This document shows positions 24,671-36,100 of a DNA stretch of 64,000 bases, in pieces. The DNA comes from Janthinobacterium sp. BJB426. GTDB taxonomy: Bacteria; Pseudomonadota; Gammaproteobacteria; Burkholderiales; Burkholderiaceae_D. Numbering within the stretch: position 1 is the first letter of the stretch; each line of letters begins with the position of its first letter. The notes under the pieces are model-generated. The model made no database searches. It was not told the origin of the DNA and was given only the letters and a program-made list of their open reading frames with translations. The stretch is from positions 1 to 64,000 of the forward strand of contig NZ_PDZL01000011.1 of assembly GCF_002735705.1 (NCBI RefSeq). The letters run 5' to 3'. A program made the position numbers and the translations under genes.

Positions 24671-24704
24671 ATGTCATGCAGTTGTCATTTTATGAAGCTA
24701 CCAT
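24671..24704 (+). promoter_or_regulatory. Pho-box-like PhoB site with promoter
   Basis: ATGTCAT (24671-24677), GCAG, TTGTCAT (24682-24688) has the 7-4-7 architecture of the PhoB box, with TGTCAT intact in both halves. Ten bases later TACCAT (24699-24704) can serve as the -10 element, the spacing normal for Pho promoters. It lies 40 bases upstream of the STN-domain gene that heads the signalling and secretion block. Confidence 0.65.
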
Positions 24705-24743
24705 CTTGCCATTCTGCAGACAACATTGCAGTCAAGACACTTC

Positions 24744-25505
24744 ATGAGCAGGATTTTTCGTTGCTTCCCCTGGAAAATGACACTAAGCCACCGCCGCGCC
24801 GCAAGGGGCAATGCCCTGTCCGCCTGCTTGCTGATGACATTGATGACCTTGATGACATTCGTGCGGCCGGCTGCGGGCGCGGACGGTGCTGACGCCGGCG
24901 TGCACGCACCCCTGCGCTTCGACTTGCCCGCCCAGCCGCTCGATGCGGCCCTGGTGGCGTTCGGCGAAGTGACCGGGTATTCCGTGCTCGTCAGCAGCCA
25001 GCTGGCGGCCGGCAGGGTGGCGGCGCCCGTGCGTGGTGATTACACGCCGGCCGAAGCGCTGCAGCGCCTGCTGGCAGGCACCCAGCTGGGCGCGCGCTTC
25101 AGCGGCAGCAATGCGTTTACCTTGCTGGCGCTGGCCGACGCGCCCGTGGCGCCGGCGTCCGTGCGGGCCGAAGTGACCCCCGCCAGCGCACCATTGCAAG
25201 GCTATGCGGCCATCCTGCAGCGTTCGCTCACGCGCGCCCTGTGCCGCTTGCATCCGGAGGCCTTTGGCCGCTACCGGCTGGCCTTCCAGCTGTGGCTTGA
25301 CGAGCGGGGCAAGGTGCGCGCCGTGCATGTGCTGGAACCGAGCGGCGTGGAACAGCGCGACCGCGCCGTGCTGCAGCGCCTGCGCAGCCTGCTGATCGAT
25401 GGCGCGCCGCCGGCGGGCTTGCCGCAGCCGCTGACGATTTTACTCACGCCACGGCCCGATCCCGATGCCGATTGCGCGCCCTACCTCGTGGCCGGAGCGC
25501 CCTGA
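24744..25505 (+). CDS. Barrel-less STN-domain sensor with TonB_C-like domain (VreA-like)
   Basis: 253 residues from the ATG at 24744 (an ATG at 24777 is also possible). A signal peptide ends near AAGA. Residues 57-127 form an STN (secretin/TonB short N-terminal) domain, as in FecA-type signalling receptors (LRFDLPAQPLDAALVAFGEVTGYSVLV...YTPAEALQRLLAGTQLGARF). There is no plug or barrel. Instead residues 152-237 resemble the C-terminal domain of TonB, including LWLDERGKVRAVHVLEPSG, similar to LWLDTEGKTTKVQLVQGTG in the TonB of this operon. It is expected to relay a periplasmic signal to the FecR-type protein. It is followed 2 bases later by the sigma factor gene. The resemblance to P. aeruginosa VreA is an inference from layout. 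Confidence 0.8.
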   Translation: MSRIFRCFPWKMTLSHRRAARGNALSACLLMTLMTLMTFVRPAAGADGADAGVHAPLRFDLPAQPLDAALVAFGEVTGYSVLVSSQLAAGRVAAPVRGDYTPAEALQRLLAGTQLGARFSGSNAFTLLALADAPVAPASVRAEVTPASAPLQGYAAILQRSLTRALCRLHPEAFGRYRLAFQLWLDERGKVRAVHVLEPSGVEQRDRAVLQRLRSLLIDGAPPAGLPQPLTILLTPRPDPDADCAPYLVAGAP

Positions 25506-25507
25506 GC

Positions 25508-26065
25508 ATGCCGGAACTGCTCAAAACCACCTTGCGCAAGCTGTTCCTGGAACGCTACGGACAGTTTCGCCGCCATCTGCAGCGCCGCCTCGGTTCGGAA
25601 GACCTGGCCAATGACGCGCTGCATGAAACGTATTTGCGGGTGGAACGGATGAACGCGCCCGAAGCGATCAGCTACCCGTCCGCCTACCTGATGCGCATCG
25701 CCATCAACATTGCGGAAGATCAACGCCGCGACAATGCGCGCCTGCTCAGCTTGCCCGATATCGACGATCTGTACGAGATGGCCGACGAGCTGGCAGACCC
25801 GGCGCGCACCTTCAGCGCGCGCGCCGAACTGGAAGAGCTGGAACGGGCCTTGCAGGAGTTGCCGAAACGCCGGCGCGCCATCGTCATCGCCGCCCGCGTC
25901 GACCAGTTGCCGCACCGCGACATCGCCGAGCGCTTCGGCATTTCCGCCCGCACGGTGGAGAAGGAATTGCGCGCCGGTCTCGAACATTGCTGCGAGCGCA
26001 TGGGACGCGATTTCATCCAGCGCTTCGGTCCCGGCGCGGGAAAAACGTCTAAACATCATGACTGA
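25508..26065 (+). CDS. ECF RNA polymerase sigma factor (FecI/VreI-like)
   Basis: 185 residues from the ATG at 25508. Region 2 spans about residues 15-80 (LQRRLGSEDLANDALHETYLRVER...YPSAYLMRIAINIAEDQRR) and region 4 about 112-165 (LQELPKRRRAIVIAARVDQLPHRDIAERFGISARTVEKELRAGLEHC), with an HTH that recognises the -35 element. It lacks region 3, as expected for ECF sigmas of the iron-starvation type. The start is 2 bases after the STN gene and the end overlaps the anti-sigma start by 8 bases, so translation is probably coupled. Likely targets are the tpsA and tpsB promoters (27041, 40862). Confidence 0.92.
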   Translation: MPELLKTTLRKLFLERYGQFRRHLQRRLGSEDLANDALHETYLRVERMNAPEAISYPSAYLMRIAINIAEDQRRDNARLLSLPDIDDLYEMADELADPARTFSARAELEELERALQELPKRRRAIVIAARVDQLPHRDIAERFGISARTVEKELRAGLEHCCERMGRDFIQRFGPGAGKTSKHHD

Positions 26066-27005
26066 ACAAGCGGAAGACGACATGGGTGTCATCCAGAAGG
26101 AAGCGCAGGCGTGGGTCGTGCGCCTGGCCTCGGGCCAGGTCAGCGAGCGCGACGCGCAAGTGTTTCGCCACTGGTGCGCGCGCAGCCGCAAGCATGCCAA
26201 CGCGTTTGCCGAGGCGCGCGCCGTGTGGGGCGCCATGGCGCCGGCCGCGCGCGCCGTCAAGCGGGCGCAGGCGCCCGTGAATATGGCGCGGCGCACCTGG
26301 CTCGGTGGCGCCGTGGCTGCCTCGCTGGGCTTGCTGGTGCTGCGCCCGCCGACGGACCTGTGGCCGGCCGTGGCGGGCCTCGGTGCCGACTATGCCACCG
26401 GCACGGGCGAGCAGCGCGAAGTGGCGTTTGAAGGCGGCGTGCTGGTGCAGATGAATACGCAGACGCGCCTCGACGCTGCGCCCGTGCAGGACGGCGCCGC
26501 GGCGCTGGTGCTGCTGGCGGGCGAGGCGGAATTCCAGGCTGGCTTGCGCGGCGCGGCGCGCGTGCGCGTGCAGGCGGGCGACGGCACCGTGTCGGCCGGC
26601 AGCGCGCGCTTCAATATCCGGCTATTTGGCCAGGAAGTGTGCGTGACATGCCTGGCGGGCCGCCTGCGCGTGGCGCAGGCCGGCAACGATGCGGAACTGG
26701 CGGCCGGCCAGCAACTGCGTTACCGGCCCGAGCATTTCGGCATCGCCCGCGCCGTGGCCAGGGCCGACGTCAGCGCGTGGCGCCACCGGCTGCTGGTTTT
26801 TAAACAAAGCACCCTGGCCGAGGTGGTGGACGAGGTGAACCGCTACCGTCCCGGCAAGCTGATCCTCAATGGCGACGCCTTGAAACTGACGCGCGTGCAA
26901 GCGAGCTTTTCGCTCGACCGCCTCGATGACGTGATCGCCCTGATCCAGGACGCGTATGGCGCGCGCGTGACGCGGCTGCCGGGCGGCATCGTGCTGTTCG
27001 GCTGA
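26058..27005 (+). CDS. FecR-type anti-sigma factor/sensor (VreR-like)
   Basis: 315 residues. The N-terminal cytoplasmic DUF4880-type anti-sigma domain spans residues 10-58 (EAQAWVVRLASGQVSERDAQVFRHWCARSRKHANAFAEARAVW). A single membrane span (about 81-95) leads to a periplasmic FecR domain (about 115-220) and a C-terminal STN-like domain (about 247-313, LLVFKQSTLAEVVDEVNRY). In this family the STN part of the receptor contacts the periplasmic domain, and proteolysis then frees the sigma factor. The start overlaps the sigma stop by 8 bases. The order receptor, sigma, anti-sigma is the reverse of the usual fecIRA order. Confidence 0.92.
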   Translation: MTEQAEDDMGVIQKEAQAWVVRLASGQVSERDAQVFRHWCARSRKHANAFAEARAVWGAMAPAARAVKRAQAPVNMARRTWLGGAVAASLGLLVLRPPTDLWPAVAGLGADYATGTGEQREVAFEGGVLVQMNTQTRLDAAPVQDGAAALVLLAGEAEFQAGLRGAARVRVQAGDGTVSAGSARFNIRLFGQEVCVTCLAGRLRVAQAGNDAELAAGQQLRYRPEHFGIARAVARADVSAWRHRLLVFKQSTLAEVVDEVNRYRPGKLILNGDALKLTRVQASFSLDRLDDVIALIQDAYGARVTRLPGGIVLFG

Positions 27006-27040
27006 GCCCCGCCTTGGCGCGCCGAGGTGCTCAGCCAATT

Positions 27041-27086
27041 ATGACATTTTCATGACCTTTTGCAGTCCCGGACCTTGTTCCCTGTC
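27041..27086 (+). promoter_or_regulatory. Composite promoter upstream of tpsA
   Basis: Blocks: ATGACAT (27041), ATGACCT (27052), GCAGTC (27062-27067), 14 bases, CTGTC (27082-27086). The same blocks at the same mutual distances recur upstream of tpsB (40862-40907). GCAGTC and CTGTC, with -35/-10-like spacing, are the candidate ECF sigma promoter. The two ATGAC units read on the other strand as an imperfect Pho box (AGGTCAT-GAAA-ATGTCAT). It lies 105 bases before the tpsA start. Confidence 0.55.
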
Positions 27087-27191
27087 AATGCTGCTGGAAG
27101 CCGCGAATCAGTGCCTGCCGCCCGCCCCGTGCGTGCCGCGCGCCGCCTCGCGATATCGGTCAGCAACGGAACATGAAAAGGGAATGTCGCC

Positions 27192-30100
27192 ATGCAGCGA
27201 AGCAAGTCGGTCACGAAACACGCATCCTCCTCCGCCATGGCGGGCAACCGGAACGGGCGCCCGGTGCGATTGAAACCGCTGGCGCTGGCCATCGCCATGC
27301 TGCTGCAGGCGGGCGGCGCGCAAGCGCAGCAGCCGTTCAGCGGCGCGTGGTTTGCCGGCAAGGGTGCGCAGCAGGGCACGGCCGCAGCCACGGGACGCTT
27401 GCCGAATGGCCAGCCGGCCACATCGCTGAACAATCCTTTGCTGCAGCAGCAAAAGGCCGAAGGCAAGCTGCAGCAATCGCTGAACAACCTGTTGCTGGCC
27501 GCGCGCGGCATCGCCGCCGAACAGGCGGTGCAGGCAGCTGCGCGCCAGGCGGCGCTGGCGGCGGGCGGTGCGCCCGAGGGCTTGGTCAAGGGCGGCCTGC
27601 AGGTCGACACTAACAGCCTGACGGCGGGCTGGCTCAACGCCCAGGGACCCGTGCAGACCCAGGCCGACGGCAAGACCGTCGTGAAGGTCGCGCAGACGGA
27701 TGACAAGGCGATACTGAACTGGGAAAGTTTTAACGTCGGCAAAAACACCACCTTGCAGTTCGACCAGAAATCGAACTGGTCCGTATTGAACCGGATCAAC
27801 GATCCGCTGGCGCGCCCCAGCCAGATCCAGGGCCAGATCAAGGCCGACGGCACGGTGATGATCGTCAACCGCAATGGCATCGTATTTACGGGAAGCAGCC
27901 AGGTCGATACGCGCAACCTGGCGGCGGCCGCCATGGGCATGAGCGACAGCCAGTTCAAGAGCGGCCTGTACGGCAAGGCGCAGGGCGCGGGCACCGTGCC
28001 GACCTTCGCGAATGATTTATTGCTGGGCCAGAATACCTTTACGCATGGCAAGGCCGAGGCCGACGTCGTCGTCGCCGCCGGCGCGCGCATCGACACGCGC
28101 AAGCCGCAAACGGTGACGGAAGGCGGCGGCTATGTGCTGCTGGCCGGCCGCAACGTCGACAATGCGGGCGCCATCACCACGCCGAATGGCCAGACCACCC
28201 TGGCCGCCGGCGACGCCATCGTCGTGCGCCCGGGCCAGGGCACGGACAAGAACCAGTATTCGAGCACGCGCGGCAATGAAGTCGAGATGCTGCGCACGGC
28301 CGGCAGCGGCGCCGGCGCCGTCGTCAACCGCGGCTTGATCCAGTCGGCCGGCGGCGACATCACACTGAGCGGCAACACGCTGCGCCAGGACGGCATGCTG
28401 CTGTCGAGCACCTCCGTCAACGGACGCGGCGCCATCCACCTGTCGGCGGCGGGCGAGGACGCCAAGGTCAGCATGGGACGCGGCAGCGTCAGCGCCATTT
28501 TTATCGACGACAACGGCGCCACGGCGCTCGATGTGCAGCGCGATACCTTGCTGAAAGACACGGGCAAGGGCACGGACACGCCGCTGGACCGGCGCGACCA
28601 GTCGCTGGTGCGCATCGTTTCGGCCGGTAACGTGGAATTCGAAGGCGATTCGCTGACCCTGGCCACGGGCGGCCAGGTGCTGGTCGACGCGGCCCGCCGC
28701 AGCCACGTGGCGCGCGACGCCGCCATCGACGTCTCCGGCGCCGTCGGCGTGAAGGTCGACATGAGCAGCAACAATGTGCTGATCAATGTGCAGGGCAACG
28801 AACAGCGCGACGCACCGGGCAGCCGCGACGCGAAATACCTGAACAACAGCGACGTGTGGGTCGACCGCCGCGACCTGGTGCTGGTGCCGGCCGGCACGAA
28901 TGGCTACGCCACGGATCGCTGGTACACGGCCGGCGGCCTGCTGGAAGTGAGCGGCTACCTCAATACCAGTGGCCACGGCATCGGCGAGTGGGCGGCCCAG
29001 GGCGGCACCGTCGGCTTTGGCGGCGGCGAAGTGGTGACGCAGGCCGGTTCGCGCATCAACATCGCCGGCGGCTCGCTGGACGTGCAGACGGGCATGGTCA
29101 AGCAGACGTGGCTGAAGGGCGCCGATGGCGCGATGTACAAGCTCAGCACTGCACCCGGCGACAATCTGTACACGGGCTTGTACCGCGGCTATGAAAGCAC
29201 GCATGCGCGCTGGGGCGCGAACACGACGGAGACGTACGCGAATGCCTTGATCGGCCCGCGCGAACGCCTGGAAAACGGCTACACGGTGGGCCGCGACGCT
29301 GGCCGCCTGATCGTTTCCACGGGCGCGGCCGTGCTGGAAGGCGATATCGACACGTCCGTGTTCCAGGGCGAGCGCCAGCAGCGCAAGCGCGATGACGGCA
29401 TGGATAGCTACAAGCAGGCGCAGACGTCGGCCGCGCGCGCCGGTCAATTGATCGTCGGCAAAATGACGCCCGTCTTCGATACGAAGGCGGGCCAGCTGCG
29501 CGACAGCCCGCAAGCCGTGCTGGAAAAAGTCGAGATCGGCAAGGTGGCGCCCGTCGCCGATGGCCAGTTGCTCACTGAAGCCTTGCCGGCCGCGCGCAGC
29601 AAGACCCTGCAGCTCGATGCGGACTGGCTCAATGGCCTGGAACTGGGCGCCCTGAATATCTACGCCTACGACAAGCTCGACGTCAACGCGGACGTGCGCG
29701 TGGCCGATGGCGGCGACGTCGCCCTGCACGCCACCGACGTGGCCATCAAGGCGAACGTCAGCGCGCGCGGCGGCAGCATCGCCGCCGGTGACATCATCTC
29801 GCGCTACCTGGCGAATGCGGGCGCGGTATGGGTCGAAGGCAAGCTGGTGCCGGACAACCGTCCCACGGGAACGGCCGGCGTGCGCGTGGCGCCCGGCGTG
29901 CGTCTCGATGCGCGCGGCCTGTGGAGCAACCTGGAACTCGATCCGGGCGCGGTCGCCGGCTTGCCGTATTTGAATGGCGGCAAGGTCACCTTGAAAAGCT
30001 CGGGCGGCGTCGAACTGGCGGGCGGCAGCGTCATCGACGTCTCGTCCGGCGCGGCCTTGATGAGCAATGGCAGCCTGCAGGGCGGACGCGGCGGCGACAT

Positions 30101-33100
30101 CACCCTGGCGGTCGATCTGCCGACGGAGAAAGCGCCGACGGGCGCCATGCTCAAGCTCGACGGCGAGTTGCGCGGCCATGGCGTGAAAGGCGGCGGACGC
30201 CTGGTGATCGACAGCGGCGCGGCCGTCAGCATCGGCGGCAAGCTGCAGGGTGGCGACGTGTTGCCAGGTGGCAGCAGCGCCCCCATCGGCCTGCGCCTGG
30301 CCGATGAATTCCTGATCGCGAAGGGCGAGAAGATCCCCTTCGATTTTGCGCTGAGTACCAGCCTGATCAAGCCTGGCCAGGTCTTGAGCAAACCCGTGAC
30401 GGTGGATGTGTCGGTGCAGAAACCGCTGGTCCTGGGTGCCGACCTGCTGTTGCCGCCAGGCGCGCACGTCGTCATCGACAACAAGACGTATGTCTGGGCT
30501 GGCTCCACCGTTCCAGCCGGCAGCGTGCTGACGGTCATCAATGGCTTGAATCCCGGCTTCGTGGTCTCGGCGGCGGTCTTTCCGAACGGCTTGCCGATCC
30601 AGCCGGTGACGACCCAGTATGCGGCCGGCAGCATTGCCGCCGACGACGTGCGCGCGCCGCGCGGCATGCTGTTGCCGGCTGGCATGGTGCTGGGACGCGA
30701 TGTTGCCGTCCAGCCCATGCTGGCGCTGGGCGCCAGCCTGTTCCAGAGCGGTTTTGCCGACTACGCCATCACGGGCCGCGATGGCGTCGTGGTCGTCAAG
30801 GATGCGCATGTCGATGTGAAGATGCCCGTGCTGCGCTTCAATCCCGCCACGGGCCACACGGTGGCGAGTGGCACGGATCCGGCTGCCGCGCTGGAACTGT
30901 GGACGCCGGAGCTGTACCAGGAAGATGCGCGCAAGGCCCGTCTGACGCAGCGCGCCGGCGCCGACCTGTCGCTGACGGCCGGCAGCCCGCACGTGAAAGG
31001 GGATCTGGCGGTGGCGCAAGGCGCCGTCGTCACGGTCGATCCGGGCCGCCAGATCAGCCTGACGGGCAATGCGCAGATCACCATCGATGGCCGGCTCGAA
31101 GCCTGGGGTGGCAAGATCGCCGTCCTGCCCGGCACGTTTGGCACGGGCAATGATGTGGATGTACCGAACGGCAAGGGACAAGCCACGTCGATCTGGATCG
31201 GCGACAGGGCCGTGCTCGATGTCGCCGGCCGCGCCACGGTCGCCACCGACATGCGCGGCGACCGCTATGGCCGTGCCGACAAGGGCGGCAGCATTGAAAT
31301 CGGCGCCCGCTACAAGGCTGATGCGGCCAGCGTCGACGCGGCCGATGCCTTTGTCGTCGTGCGTCCGGGCGCGCTGCTCGACGCCAGCGGCGCGCAAGCC
31401 ACGCTGGACTTGCCGAACCAGGGCGCCGTCAACGTGGCCGGCAACGGCGGTTTGATTTCGCTCAGTTCGTATAACGGCATCTTTGCCGACGGCACTCTGC
31501 GCGCCGTGGCCGGTGGCGCCGGCGCGGCCGGCGGCACCCTGGCGCTGGCGCTGGACACGCCCAATTATGGCAAGGTCAACCGCTACAACTTGCAGGGCGA
31601 CAACGTGGACAACGCGGTGCGCGTGCCGCGCGAAATGCAGCTGGCGCAGGTGCAGGGCGACAGCGCCTTGCCCGAGGACTTGCGCGCCGGCCAGCAGGAT
31701 GCGGCGCTGCGCTACGGCAGCGCGCGCCTGGGCGCCGACCGCGTGCAGGCGGGCGGTTTCGACAACCTGGCCCTGCATGTGAACGGCATGCTCAGTTTTG
31801 ACGGCGACGTCAAGCTGTCGCTGGGCCAGAGCCTGCGCCTGAGCGCCACCTCGCTGGGGCTGGCCCAGCAGCCGCCGCAGCCGGATGCCGATGGCCAGGA
31901 CAAGGCGGGCAGCCTTGCCAGCCAGGTGCACCTGGCGGCGCCGTATGTGCGCCTGGGTACGGCCGTGCGTGCGCAGAAGGACGATTACATCGTGCCCAAT
32001 GCCGTGAAAGGTTCGAAGAACCTGGGCAAGGGACGCGGCATCCTGGGCGTGCCGCTGGTGGCCGAGGATTCCCTGCTGCAGATCGATGCGGGCATGCTCG
32101 ATATCGCGGGCGAAGTCAACATGGGTACGCGCGGCACCATTGCGCAGAGCAGCGGCGCCGACCTGGTGGTCGAGCGCGACGCCTTCGAGCAGCTGACCCT
32201 GAACAGCCGCGGCGACATGCGCCTGTCGAACAGCGCCGCCCTGTACCAGCCCGGCAACGCCACCCTGGTGGCCGCGCAAATCTACCCGGCCACGGGCGAC
32301 AGCGGCATGGTCACGGTGGGCCAGCAGAGCGGCATCGACGAATACGGCAACCTCCGCGTCACGCTCGATCCGCTGCGCACGCTCAATCTCGGGCGCAGCG
32401 GCGACGGCGCCACGCCGAACCAGCCGTTCTCCGTGTTCGGTACCCTGAGCCTGATTGCGCCCACCATCAACCAGCACGGCGTGCTGCGCGCGCCGCTGGG
32501 CCAGATCAACCTGGGCGCCGAAGGCTTTGAAGCCAATACGGGCCGCGTCAATCTGTTGCCTGGCAGCCTGACTTCGGTCAGTGCGAAAGGCTTGACGATG
32601 CCGTACGGCGGCACGCTCGATGGCTTGAGCTACCTGTATGACGGCAACGATGTCGTGTTCAAGGGCGTGGGCAACGGCCCCGAGATCGCCTTGACGGGCG
32701 CCGCCATCGACGTGCAGGCCGGCGCCGTGCTCGACCTGTCGGGCGGCGGCACCTTGACGGGCGCGGCCTTCCTGGCCGGACGCGGCGGCTCCACCGACGC
32801 GCGCCTCAATCCGCTGGTGCAGATGAAGCCGAACGGCGGCTTTACCTTGCCCGGCCTGAATACCAACCCCGTGTACGCCATCATTCCCGGCGTGCAGCCT
32901 GACGTGGCGCCGTTGACGGCCGAGCAGGGCGCGGGCAAGCCCGCCGCGGGACGCCAGATCACCATCGGCGCGGGCGTGCCCGGCCTGGCGGCCGGCACCT
33001 ACACCCTGCTGCCGTCGAATTTCGCCCTGCTGCCCGGTGCTTTCCGCGTGGAACTGAATGGCCTGGCCGGCGCCGTCGAGACGGGCGGCACGATTGCCAT

Positions 33101-36100
33101 GCGCAACGGCTCGTTTGCCACGGCGGCGCAGACGGGCGTGGCGGGCACGGCGATCCGCGACGTGGTGGCGCAACAAGCCATCCTGACGCCGGCCGACGTG
33201 CTGCGCAGCTATTCGCAATACAATGAAACGGGCTATGCCGCCTTTGCCGTGGCGCAAGCCACGCGCGACGGCGTGCCGCGCGCCGCGCTGGAGCGCGATG
33301 CCAAGGGCGTGCGGGTGCAGCTGATCGCCCCATCCGTGCACAGCGTCAAGGATAACCAGACGCCGTTGATGATGGATGGCAGCGCCCTGTATGCGCCGGC
33401 CGAGGGCGGCTTCGGCGGCTCCCTGTTGCTGGGCACGGGCAACCATGCGTCGACGCGCTACGAAGTGCTGGCCGACGGCACGGCGCCGCTGGCCGATTTC
33501 GATGGCGTGTCCGTGCATGCGTCGCAGATCAATGCCTTCGGTGCCCAGCGCGTGGGCATCGGCGGCTTGCCGCGCGTGAACTACAGCGAATTTGGCACGG
33601 GCAGCAACCAGCGCGCCAATATCGCCGCCATCAACGAATCGGCGGGCGGCATCGTGCTGCGCGACGGCGCCGTGCTGAAGGCGGCCGAAGTGTTTCTGGT
33701 GACGGCGAGAAAAGACGGCGGCATCATCCTGGAGCAGGGCTCCGGCATCAATACGCTGGGCCGCGGCAAGGCCGCCTGGGATTCGCGCGACGGCTATGTG
33801 TACGAGCCCATGGGCAGCGTGCTGGCCGTCTCGAACGGCTGGCTGGACATGCTGCCGACCGCGGCGCCGTCGTCCGAATCGTATGGCCCCGGCATCATCG
33901 ATATCGGCGCCTGCGCCAAGGCGGGCGGCGCCTGCAGCGGCAGCACCTCGCTGTATTCCGAGGGCACCATCGCGGCCGTGACGGAGCGCGCGTTTACCCT
34001 GCGCGACAACGTGCGCTACGGCACGCGCAACCTGGTGCTGGGCATGGGCTCCATCAATGTCGGCAGCGAGGCGTCCCTGGCGGACGCCAGCACCCGCGGC
34101 GCCTTGCCCGACGGCCTGGCGCTGAACCAGGGCGTGCTCGACCGCCTGCTGCGCGGCGACACCAGCACGGGCGCACCGGCGCTGGAAAGCCTGGGTTTGA
34201 CGGCGCGCAATTCCTTCAACTTCTATGACTCGTCGCAGCTGTCGACCATCGACGCGGCCACGGGCAAGTCCTCGCTGTCGCGCCTGGTGCTCAATACGCC
34301 GGCCATCTACGGCTATGGCGGCACGGACGCGCTGGCGCGCATCCACACGGATACCCTCGTGTGGCAGGGCGCGACGAATGCGCCCGGCGCCGTCGTCGCC
34401 AATGGCCCCGGCACGGGCAGCGGCCGTTTGCAGGTCGACGCCAGGCGCATCGAGTTCGGCTTCACGCCGGACAGCCGTCCCGATACCATCCATAACCTCG
34501 ACCGTTTGATGCTGGGCTTCGGCCAGGTGGCGTTGAATGCCAGCGAACAGCTGACGGCCAACAACAAGGGCAGCCTGTCCGTCTACCAGTCGCTAAGCGC
34601 GTGGGATACGGCCACCAATGGCTACCGTTACAGCGGCGGCGATTTGCTGATCAGCACGCCGCTGTTGACGGGTGCGGCCGGTTCCGTCAACCGCATCACG
34701 GCGGGCGGCGACCTCAAGGTGAGCGCACCGGCCGGCGCTACCCCCGCCGCGGCCGCCACGCCGACGAATGCGGCGCTGGCCGGCGCCCTGGGCGCGGAAG
34801 TGGCGCTCAGCGGCAACAGCGTCAGCGTCGATACCTCGGTGGTTCTGCCAAGCGGAAAGCTGACCCTGTCGGCCGAGCGCGATGTATTGCTGGGCGACAA
34901 GGCCAAGCTGGACCTGGCGGGCCGCAAGATCGATTTCTACGACACGAGCAAGTACAGCTGGGGCGGCGACGTGATCCTCGACAGCCGCGCAGGCGATGTG
35001 CGCCAGGCGGCCGCTTCCGTGATCGACGTGTCGGCCGTGAATAACCGCGCCGGCAAGCTGAGCGTCGTTGCCACGGGCGACGCGGCAGGCACGGCCGACT
35101 TGCGCGGCAGCCTGCTGGGCGGCGCCAGCGGCCATTATGACGCGGGCGGCACCCAGGTGCCGTACGCGGCCGGCGGCGTGGAAGTACGCGCCCAACAGAT
35201 CGGCGACTTCGCCGGCCTGAACCAGCGCCTGAACACGGGCAAGGTGTTCGGCAGCCGCAGCTTCCAGCTCAAGCAGGGCAATCTGACCATCGGCGACGAG
35301 CTCAAGGCGCGCGAAGTGAGCGTGTCCGTCGATGGCGGCAGCTTGACGGTGAGCGGCCGCATCGACGCCAGCGGCGAACAGGTGGGCAGCATCCGCCTGG
35401 CCGGCCGCGACGGCGTCACCATCCAGTCCGGCGCCGTGCTCGATGCGCACGGCACGGTGCTGCGCACGGACAGCTATGGCCAGGTGATCGAGGCGCCGAA
35501 CCGCGCCGTGATCGAACTGGCCGCGCCAGGCGGCCGCCTGAGCCTGGAAAACGGCGCGCGTTTCGACCTGCGCAGCGGAGACAAGGGTGGCAACTATGGC
35601 AGCATCGACCTGAACGCACGGCGCCTGGGCGGCGCCACGGGCGACGATATCGACATCGACGCGGCCGGCGCGCTGAACATCGCCGGCGCGCGCACCATCA
35701 ACGTCAACGCCTTCTGGCAATACAAGGATGCCCCGGCCGGCACGGGCAAGGATGCGGACGGCCGCAGCTACCAGAGCATCAACCAGGCTTACCTGGACGA
35801 GAAACACGCGGACAGCCAGGCCTTCATGGCCCACGCGCTGGCCAACGGCAATTTGATGAACAACAAGCTGCACGGCTTGCGCGGCGACGCCAACGCCTTC
35901 CACCTGCGCCCTGGCGTCGAGATCGTCAGCGCCACGCCAGGCGGCGACCTGCATATCGATGGCGACATCGACCTGTCCGGCCACCGCTATGACGGCGTCA
36001 ATCCGCTGGCGCGCCTGAGCGGCGTGTACGGCTCGGGCGAGGCCGGTGCGCTGGTGCTGCGCGCCGGCGGCAAGCTCAGCGTCTTTGGCAGCATCACCGA

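Noticed and set aside
24728-24747. GCAGTC upstream of the STN gene as a third copy of the tps-type promoter
   Set aside because: The CTGTC block is missing at the required 14-base distance and the ATGAC pair does not precede it at the right spacing.
28017-34493. Very long minus-strand reading frame (2158 codons) opposite tpsA
   Set aside because: Antisense shadow caused by GC-rich third positions and the repetitive Gly/Ala/Asp content of tpsA. Its translation is Arg/Ala/His/Gln-rich with no domain, and the plus strand has a TPS domain, a partner transporter and family homology.
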